NCBI GenBank assembly: GCA_964017185.1
Contig: OZ024871.1
Coordinates: forward strand, 26,698,488-26,762,487
Direction: 5' to 3'
DNA length: 64,000 bases
DNA from: Rugalucina vietnamica
Taxonomy: Eukaryota > Mollusca > Bivalvia > Lucinida > Lucinidae
Shown here piece by piece: positions 54,536 to 64,000 of the stretch. Position 1 is the first letter of the stretch, and every line of letters begins with the position of its first letter. The position numbers and the translations under genes were made by a program. The notes under the pieces were generated by a model. It saw nothing but the letters and a program-made list of their open reading frames with translations. It made no database searches and was not told the origin of the DNA.

Positions 54536-57500
54536 GCATTGACGTGCGCGGAGTTTAGGGAGCAAGCGACCTAGTGGGATTTACAGTAGAAGGGATGTAC
54601 TTTCAGACCACATAAGCGGCTATGTCGGGAAAACTTTGATGACCGAAAATGGAAATTTCTGTATAGTATTGCAATGTGTCGGTACCAACTCGGGCTGGTT
54701 TCTCACGGAACCCCACCGAGTTTAGGGAGTTCGAGACCCAGTGGGGCTTGTAGTCTATACAAGTGCCTTTACAGCCCATAGGTCGGTTATATTGGGAAAA
54801 CTCTGGTTTGTCGGAAATTTTAACTCAAACATTGGGAAACGTGAACATTCATGGGTTTGCGGGTGGGGTAAGAGGCACCCCTGTCATTGACGTGCGCGGA
54901 GTTTAGGGAGCAAGCGACCTAGTGGGATTTACAGTAGAAGGAATGTACTTTCAGACCACATAAGCGGCTATGCCGGGAAAACTCTAGTTTTCGAGAAATA
55001 GGGGTACAAAAATGACCAAAAATGGAAATTTCTGTATAGTATTGCAATGTGTCGGTACCAACTCGGGCTGGTTTCTCACAGAACCCCACCGAGTTTAGGG
55101 AGTTCGAGACCCAGTGGGTCTTGTAGTCCATACAAGTGCCTTTACAGCCCATAGGTCGGTTATACTGGGAAAACTCTGGTTTGTCGAAAATTTCAACTCA
55201 AACATTGGGAAACGTGAACATTCATGGGTTTGGGGGTGGGGTTTAAGGCACCCCTGTCATTGACGTGCACGGAGTTTAGGGAGCAAGCGACCTAGTGGGA
55301 TTTACAGTAGAATGTATGTACTTTTAGACCACATAATTGGCTATGCCGGGAAAACTCTAGTTTTCGAGAAACAGGGGTACAAAAATGACCAAAAATGGAA
55401 ACTTCTGTATAGTATTGCAATGTGTCGGTACCAACTCGGGCTGGTTTCTCACAGAACCCCACCGAGTTTAGGGAGTTCGAGACCCAGTGGGGCTTGTAGT
55501 CCATACAAGTGCCTTTACAGCCCATAGGTCGGTTATACTGGGAAAACTCTGGTTTGTCGGAAATTTCAACTCAAACATTGGGAAACGTGAACATTCATGG
55601 GTTTGGGGGTGGGGTAAGAGGCACCCCTGTCGTTGACGTGCGCGGAGTTTAGGGAGCAAGCGACCTAGTGGGATTTACAGTAGAAGGGATGTACTTTTAG
55701 ACCACATAAGCGGCTATGCCGGGAAAACTCTAGTTTTCGAAAAAATAGGGGTACAAAAATGACCAAAAATGGAAATTTCTGTACAGTATTGCAATGTGTC
55801 GGTACCAACTCGGGCTGGTTTCTCACAGAACCCCACCGAGTTTAGGGAGTTCGAGACCCAGTGGGTCTTGTAGTCCATACAAGTGCCTTTACAGCCCATA
55901 GATCGGTTATACTGGAAAAACTCTGGTTTGTCGGAAATTTCAACTCAAACATTGGGAAACGTGAACATTCATTGGTTTGGGGGTGGGGTATGAGGCACCC
56001 CTGTCATTGACGTGCGCGGAGGTTAGGGAGCAAGCGACCTAGTGGGATTAACAGTAGAAGGGATGTACTTTCAGACCATATAAGCGGCTATGTCGGGAAA
56101 ACTCTGGTTTTCGAGAAATAGGGGTACAACGATGACCGAAAATGGAAATTTCTGTATAGTATTGCAATGTGTCGGTACCAACTCGGGCTGGTTTCTCACA
56201 GAACCCCACCGAGTTTAGGGAGTTCGAGACCCAGTGGGGCTTGTAGTCTATACAAGTGCCTTTACAGCCCATAGGTCGGTTATACTAGGAAAACTCTGGT
56301 TTGTCGGAAATTTCAACTCAAACATTGGGAAACGTGAACATTCATGGTTTTGGGGGTGGGGTAAGAGGCACCCCTGTCATTGACGTGCACGGAGTTTAGG
56401 GAGCAAGCGATCTAGTGGGATTTACAGTAGAATGGATGTACTTTCAGACCATATAAGCGGCTATGTCGGGAAAACTCTGGTTTTCGAGAAATAGGGGTAC
56501 AAAAATGACCAAAAATGGAAATTTCTGTATAGTATTGCAATGTGTCGGTACCAACTCGGGCTGGCTTCTCACAGAACCCCACCGAGTTTAGGGAGTTCGA
56601 GACCCAGTGGGGCTTGTAGTCCATACAAGTGCCTTTACAGCCCATAGGTTGGTTATACTGGGAAAACTCTGGTTTGTCGGAAATTTTAACTCAAACATTG
56701 GGAAACGTGAACATTCATGGGTTTGGGGGTGGGTTATAAGGTACCCCTGTGATTGGCGAGCACGGAGTTTAGAGAGCAAGCGACCTAGTGGGATTTACAG
56801 TAGAAGGGATGTACTTTTAGACCATATAAGCGGCTATGTCGGAAAAACTCTGGTTTTCGAGAAATAGGGGTACAAAGATGACCGAAAATGGAAATTTCTG
56901 TACAGTTTTGCAATGTGTCGGTACCAAAACGGGCTGGTTTCTCACAGAACCCCACCGAGTTTAGGGAGTTCGAGACTCAGTGGGCCTTGAAGTCCATACA
57001 AGTGCCTTTACAGCCCATAGGTCGGTAATACTGGGAAAACTCTGGTTTGTCGGAAATTTCAACTCAAACATTGGGAAATATGAACATTCATGGGTTTGGG
57101 GGTGGGGTATGAGGCACCCCTGTCATTGACGTGCGCGGAGTTTAGGGAGCAAGCGACCTAGTGGGATTTACAGTAGAATGTATGTACTTTTAGACCACAT
57201 AATTGGCTATGCCGGGAAAACTCTAGTTTTCGAGAAACAGGGGTACAAAAATGACCAAAAATGGAAATTTCTGTATAGTATTGCAATGTGTCGGTACCAA
57301 CTCTGGCTGGTTTCTCACAGAACCCCACCGAGTTTAGGGAGTTCGAGACCCAGTGGGGCTTGTAGTCCATACAAGTGCCTTTACAGCCCATAGGTCGGTT
57401 ATACTGGAAAAACTCTGGTTTGTCGGAAATTTCAACTCAAACATTGGGAAACGTGAACATTCACGGGTTTGGAGGTGGGGTAAGAGGCACCCCTGTCATT

Positions 57501-60500
57501 GACGTTCGCGGAGTTTAGGGAGCAAGCGACCTAGTGGGATTTACAGTAGAAGGGATGTACTTTTAGGCCACATAAGCGGCTATGCCGGGAAAACTCTAAT
57601 TTTCGAAAAAATCGGGGTACAAAAATGACCAAAAATGGAAATTTCTGTACAGTATAGCAATGTGTCGGTACCAACTCGGGCTGGTTTCTCACAGAACCCC
57701 ACCGAGTTTAGGGAGTTCGAGACCCAGTGGGGCTTGTAGTCCATACAAGTGCCTTTACAGCCCATAGGTCGGTTATACTGGGAAAACTCTGGTTTGTCGG
57801 AAATTTCAACTTAAACATTGGGAAACGTGAACATTCATGGGTTTGGGGGTGGGGTATGAGGCACCCCTGTCATTGACGTGCGCGGAGTTTAGGGAGCAAG
57901 CGACCTAGTGGGATTTACAGTAGAATGGATGTACTTTCAGACCATATAAGCGGCTATGTCGGGAAAACTCTGGTTTTCGAGAAATAGGGGTACAAAGATG
58001 ACCGAAAATGTAAATTTCTGTATAGTATTGCAATGTGTCGGTACCAACTCGGGCTGGTTTCTCACAGAACCCCACCGAGTTTAGGGAGTTCGAGACCCAG
58101 TGGGGCTTGTATTCTATACAAGTGCCTTTACAGCCAATAGGTCGGTTATACTGGGAAAACTCTGGTTTGTCGGAAATTTCAACTCAAACATTGGGAAACG
58201 TGAACATTCATGGGTTTGGGGGTAGGGTAAGAGGCACCCCTGTCATTGACGTGCGCGGAGTTTAGGGAGCAAGCGACCTAGTGGGATTTACAGAAGAAGG
58301 AATGTACTTTAAGACCACATAAGCGGCTATGCCGGGAAAACTCTAGTTTTCTAGAAATAGGGGTACAAAAATGACCAAAAATGGAAATTTCTGTACAGTA
58401 TTGCAATGTGTCGGTACCAACTCGGGCTGGTTTCTCACAGAACCCCATCGAGTTTAGGGAGTTCGAGACCCAGTGAGGCTTGTAGTCCATACAAGTGCCT
58501 TTACAGCCCATAGGTCGGTTATACTGGGAAAACTCTGGTTTGTCGGAAATTTCAACTCAAACATTGGGAAACGTGAACATTCATGGGTTTGGAGGTGGGG
58601 TATGAGGCACCCCTGTCATTGACGTGCGCGGAGTTTAGGGAGCAAGCGACCTAGTGGGATTTACAGTAGAATGGATGTACTTTCAGACCATATAAGCGGC
58701 TATGTCGGGAAAACTCTGGTTTTCGAGAATTAGGGGTACAAAGATGACGGAAAATGGAAATTTCTGTATAGTATTGCAATGTGTCGGTACCAACTCGGGC
58801 TGGTTTCTCACAGAACCCCACCGAGTTTAGGGAGTTCGAGACCCAGTGGGGCTTGTAGTCTATACAAGTGCCTTTACAGCCAATAGGTCGGTTATACTGG
58901 GAAAACTCTGGTTTGTCGGAAATTTCAACTCAAACATTGGGAAACGTGAACATTCATGGGTTTGGGGGTGGGGTAAGAGGCACCCCTGTCATTGACGTGC
59001 GCGGAGTTTAGGGAGCAAGCGACCTAGTGGGATTTACAGAAGAAGGAATGTACTTTCAGACCACATAAGCGGCTATGCTGGGAAAACTCTAGTTTTCTAG
59101 AAATAGGGGTACAAAAATGACAAAAAAAAATGGAAATTTCTGTACAGTATTGCAATGTGTCGGTACCAACTCGGGCTGGTTTCTCACAGAACCCCATCGA
59201 GTTTAGGGAGTTCGAGACCCAGTGAGGCTTGTAGTCCATACAAGTGCCTTTACAGCCCATAGGTCGGTTATACTGGGAAAACTCTGGTTTGTCGGAAATT
59301 TCAACTCAAACATTGGGAAACGTGAACATTCATGGGTTTGGGGGTGGGGTATGAGGCACCCCTGTCATTGACGTGCGCGGAGTTTAGGGAGCAAGCGACC
59401 TAGTGGGATTTACAGTAGAATGGATGTACTTTCAGACCATATAAGCGGCTATGTCGGGAAAACTCTGGTTTTCGAGAAATAGGGGTACAAAGATGACGGA
59501 AAATGGAAATTTCTGTATAGTATTGCAATGTGTCGGTACCAACTCGGGCTGGTTTCTCACAGAACCCCACCGAGTTTAGGGAGTTCGAGACCCAGTGGGG
59601 CTTGTAGTCTATACAAGTGCCTTTACAGCCCATAGGTCGGTTATACTGGGAAAACTCTGGTTTGTCGGAAATTTCAACTCAAACATTGGGAAACGTGAAC
59701 ATTCATGGGTTTGGGGGTGGGGTAAGAGGCACCCCTGTCATTGACGTGCGCGGAGTTTAGGGAGCAAGCGACCTAGTGGGATTTACAGAAGAAGGAATGT
59801 ACTTTCAGACCACATAAGCGGCTATGCCGGGTAAACTCTAGTTTTCTAGAAATAGCGGTACAAAAATGACCAAAAATGGAAATTTCTGTACAGTATTACA
59901 ATGTGTCGGTACCAACTCAGGCTGGTTTCTCACAGAACCCCATCGAGTTTAGGGAGTTCGAGACCCAGTGAGGCTTGTAGTCCATACAAGTGCCTTTACA
60001 GCCCATAGGTCGATTATACTGGGAAAACTCTGGTTTGTCGGAAATTTCAACTCAAACATTGGGAAACGTGAACATTCATGGGTTTGGGGGTGGGGTAAGA
60101 GGCACCCCTGTCATTGACGTGCGCGGAGTTTAGGGAGCAAACGACCTAGTGGGATTTACAGTAGAAGGGACGTACTTTTAAACCACATAAGCGGCTATGC
60201 CGGGAAAACTCTAGTTTTCGAAAAAATAGGGGTACAAAAATGACCGAAAATGGAAATTTCTGTACAGTATTGCAATGTGTCGGTACCAACTCGGGCTGGT
60301 TTCTCACAGAACCCCACCGAGTTTAGGGAGTTCGAGACCCAGTGGGCCTTGTAGTCCATACAAGTGCCTTTACAGCCCATAGGTCGGTAATACTGGGAAA
60401 ACTCTGGTTTGTCGGAAATTTCAACTCAAACATTGGGAAACGTGAACATTCATGGGTTTGGGGGTGGGGTATGAGGCACCCCTGTCATTGACGTGCGCGG

Positions 60501-63500
60501 AGTTTAGGGAGCAAGCGACCTAGTGGGATTTACAGTAGAAGGGATATACTTTCAGACCATGTAAGCGGCTATGTCGGGAAAACTCTGGTTTTCGAGAAAT
60601 AGGGGTACAAAGATGACCGAAAATGGAAATTTCTGTATAGTATTGCAATGTGTCGGTACCAACTCGGGCTGGTTTCTCACAGGACCCCACCGAGTTTAGG
60701 GAGTTCGAGACCCAGTGGGGCTTGTAGTCTATACAAGTGCCTTTACAGCCCATATGTCGGTTATACTGGGAAAACTCTGGTTTGTCGGAAATTTCAACTC
60801 AAACATTGGGAAACGTGAACATTCATGGTTTTGGGGGTGGGGTAAGAGGCACCCCTGTCATTGACGTGCGCGGAGTTTAGGGAGCAAGCGACCTAGTGGG
60901 ATTTACAGTAGAAGGAATGTACTTTCAGACCACATAAGCGGCTATGCCGGGAAAACTCTAGTTTTCGAGAAATAGGGGTACAAAAATGACCAAAAATGGA
61001 AATTTCTGAATAGTATTGCAATGTGTCGGTACCAACTCGGGCTGGTTTCTCACAGAACCCCACCGAGTTTAGGGAGTTCGAGACCCAGTGGGTCTTGTAG
61101 TCCATACAAGTGCCTTTACAGCCCATAGGTCGGTTATACTGGGAAAACTCTGGTTTGTCGAAAATTTCAACTCAAACATTGGGAAACGTGAACATTCATT
61201 GGTTTGGGGGTGGGGTATGAGGCACCCCTGTCATTGACGTGCGCGGAGTTTAGGGAGCAAGCGACCTAGTGGGATTTACAGTAGAAGGAATGTACTTTCA
61301 GACCACATAAGCGGCTATGCCGGGAAAACTCTAGTTTTCGAAAAAATAGGGGTACAAACATGACCAAAAATGGAAATTTCTGTACAGTATTGCAATGTGT
61401 CGGTACCAACTCGGGCTGGTTTCTCACAGAACTCCACCGAGTTTAGAGAGTTGAGACCCAGTGGGGCTTGTAGTCCATACAAGTGCCTTTACAGCCCATA
61501 GGTCGGTAATACTGGGAAAACTCTGGTTTGTCGGAAATTTCAACTCAAACATTGGGAAACGTGAACATTCATGGGTTTGGGGGTGGGGTATGAGGCACCC
61601 CTGTCATTGACGTGCGCAGAGTTTAGGGAGCAAGCGACCTAGTGGGATTTACAGAAGAAGGGATGTACTTTCAGACCATATAAGCGGCTATGTCGGGAAA
61701 ACTCTGGTTTTCGAGAAATAGGGGTACAAAGATGACCGAAAATGGAAATTTCTGTATAGTATTGCAATGTGTCGGTACCAACTCGGGCTGGTTTCTCACA
61801 GAACCCCACCGAGTTTAGGGAGTTCGAGACCCAGTGGGGCTTGTAGTCTATACAAGTGCCTTTACAGCCCATAGGTCGGTTATACTGGGAAAACTCTGGT
61901 TTGTCGGAAATTTCAACTCAAACATTGGGAAACGTGAACATTCATGGTTTTGGGGGTGGGGTAAGAGGCACCCCTGTCATTGACGTGCTCGGAGTTTAGG
62001 GAGCAAGCGACCTAGTGGGATTTACAGTAGAAGGAATGTACTTTCAGACCACATAAGCGGCTATGCCGGGAAAACTAGTTTTCGAGAAATAGGGGTACAA
62101 AAATGACCAAAAATGGAAATTTCTGTATAGTATTGCAATGTGTCGGTACCAACTCGGGCTGGTTTCTCACAGAACCCCACCGAGTTTAGGGAGTTCGAGA
62201 CCCAGTGGGTCTTGTAGTCCATACAAGTGCCTTTACAGCCCATAGGTCGGTTATACTGGGAAAACTCTGGTTTGTCGAAAATTTCAACTCAAACATTGGG
62301 AAACGTGAACATTCATTGGTTTGGGGGTGGGGTATGAGGCACCCCTGTCATTGATGTGAGCGGAGGTTAGGGAGCAAGCGACCTAGTGGGATTTACAGTA
62401 GAAGGAATGTACTTTCAGACCACATAAGCGGCTATGCCGGGAAAACTCTAGTTTTCGAAAAAATAGGGGTACAAAAATGACCAAAAATGGAAATTTCTGT
62501 ACAGTATTGCAATGTGTCGGTACCAACTCGGGCTGGTTTCTCACAGAACCCCACCGAGTTTAGGGAGTTCGAGACCCAGTGGGGCTTGTAGTCCATACAA
62601 AGGCCTTTACAGCCCATAGGTCGGTTATACTGGGAAAACTCTGGTTTGTCGGAAATTTCAACTCAAACATTGGGAAACGTTAACATTCATGGGTTTGGGG
62701 GTGGGGTAAGAGGCACCCCTGTCATTGACGTGCGCGGAGATTAGGGAGCAAGCGACCTAGTGGGATTTACAGTAAAAGGGATGTACTTTTAGACCACATA
62801 AGCGGCTATGCCGGGAAAACTCTAGTTTTCGAAAAAATAGGGGTACTAAAATGACCAAAAATGGAAATTTCTGTACAGTATTACAATGTGTCTGTACCAA
62901 CTCGGGCTGGTTTCTCACAGAACCCCACCGAGTTTAGGGAGTTCGAGACCCAGTGGGGCTTGTAGTCCATACAAGTGCCTTTACAGCCCATAGATCGGTT
63001 ATACTGGGAAAACTCTGGTTTGTCGGAAATTTCAACTCAAACATTGGGAAGCGTGAACATTCATTGGTTTGGGGGTGGGGTATGAGGCACCCCTGTCATT
63101 GACGTGCGCGGAGTTTAGGGAGCAAGCGACCTAGTGGGATTAACAGTAGAAGGGATGTACTTTCAGACCATATAAGCGGCTATGTCGGGAAAACTCTGGT
63201 TTTCGAGAAATAGGGGTACAAAGATGACCAAAAATGGAAATTTCTGTATAGTATTGCAATGTGTCGGTACCAACTCGGGCTGGTTTCTCACAGAACCCCA
63301 CCGAGTTTAGGGAGTTCGAGACCCAGTGGGGCTTGTAGTCTATACAAGTGCCTTTACAGCCCATAGGTCGGTTATACTGGGAAAACTCTGGTTTGTAGGA
63401 AATTTTAACTCAAACATTGGGAAACGTGAACATTCATGGTTTTGGGTGTGGGGTAAGAGGCACCCCTGTCATTGACGTGCGCGGAGTTTAGGGAGCAAGC

Positions 63501-64000
63501 GACCTAGTGGGATTTACAGTAGAAGGAATGCACTTTCAGACCACATAAGCGGCTTTGCCGGGAAAACTCTAGTTTTCGAGAAATAGGGGTACAAAAATGA
63601 CCAAAAATGGAAATTTCTGTATAGTATTGCAATGTGTCGGTGCCAACTCGGGCTGGTTTCTCACAGAACCCCACCGAGTTTAGGGAGTTCGAGACCCAGT
63701 GGGTCTTGTAGTCCATACAAGTGCCTTTACAGCCCATAGGTCGGTTATACTGGGAAAACTCTGGTTTGTCGAAAATTTCAACTCAAACATTGGGAAACGT
63801 GAACATTCATGGGTTTGGGGGTGGGGTATAAGGCACCCCTGTCATTGACGTGCACGGAGATTAGGGAGCAAGCGACCTAGTGGGATTTACAGTAGAAGGG
63901 ATGTATTTTCAGACCACATAAGCGGCTATGCCGGGAAAACTCTAGTTTTCTAGAAATAGGGGTACAAAAATGACCAAAAATGGAAATTTCTGTACAGTAT
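54536..64000. repeat. 373-bp satellite array, about 25 units, running off the window
   Basis: 'tttacagcccatagg' recurs about 25 times at steps of about 364-376 bp. Each unit is two related halves: 'gagtttagggagcaagcgac..ctatgtcgggaaaactctgg' and 'gagtttagggagttcgagac..ttatactgggaaaactctgg', spaced about 181-193 bp. Unit variants are arranged as A-D pairs (about 57.9-60.1 kb) and A-B-C triplets (about 60.5-62.6 kb). A 77-codon minus-strand frame is open in many units, which I read as a by-product of homogenisation. Confidence 0.95.

Noticed and set aside
54919..63737. Recurring ~77-codon minus-strand ORFs starting MGCKGTC in the 373-bp satellite
   Set aside because: They repeat once per satellite unit, are cut short in several units, and show only the variation of the satellite itself. 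There is no sign of selection for protein.

Overview
The window looks like metazoan, AT-rich nuclear DNA that is mostly repeats. A marine bivalve or other lophotrochozoan is the best guess. Three things point there: the GTCCGTCCGTC / 'gatcttcttctctgaaa' tandem repeat (44.1-45.5 kb) of a kind familiar from bivalve genomes, the Penelope-like reverse transcriptase family, and an intron-containing fatty-acid-binding-protein (FABP) gene. The species assignment is inference. I saw no bacterial operons, CRISPR, tRNA or rRNA.

Layout. 0-9.9 kb: a decayed mariner transposon, truncated 3' ends of a Penelope-like element (PLE), and diverged copies of a dispersed module of about 2 kb, including a local tandem duplication. 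9,894-37,388: a 27.5-kb inverted-repeat structure. Its outer 6.2-kb arms are near-identical in mirror image (position x pairs with 47,282-x), its tips read TGTAG...CTACA, and it is flanked exactly by a 6-bp direct repeat GCGCTT. From tip to core each arm holds a hairpin-rich tip, a 129-bp satellite in which most units carry a palindromic AGGTCAnnnTGACCT, a 397-bp MITE, and a long 210-bp satellite. The 210-bp satellite runs forward to about 25,537 and reversed after it. A 2.5-kb PLE with an open reverse transcriptase frame sits in the left half only. 37.4-50.2 kb: a directly duplicated segment of the ~2-kb modules. Its two copies carry different transposon insertions, so each copy serves as the other's empty site. 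51.2-54.3 kb: a complete four-exon FABP-like gene on the minus strand, with a PLE and a MITE in intron 1. 54.5 kb to the end: about 25 units of a 373-bp satellite that is itself an old dimer of ~186 bp and shows higher-order arrangement.

Only two features look like intact or nearly intact protein-coding units: the PLE reverse transcriptase (5'-truncated) and the FABP-like gene. The strongest candidate for something undescribed is the 27.5-kb structure, which reads as a giant foldback-type mobile element with satellite-filled inverted repeats. The dense array of perfect nuclear-receptor-type palindromes in its arms is the second.
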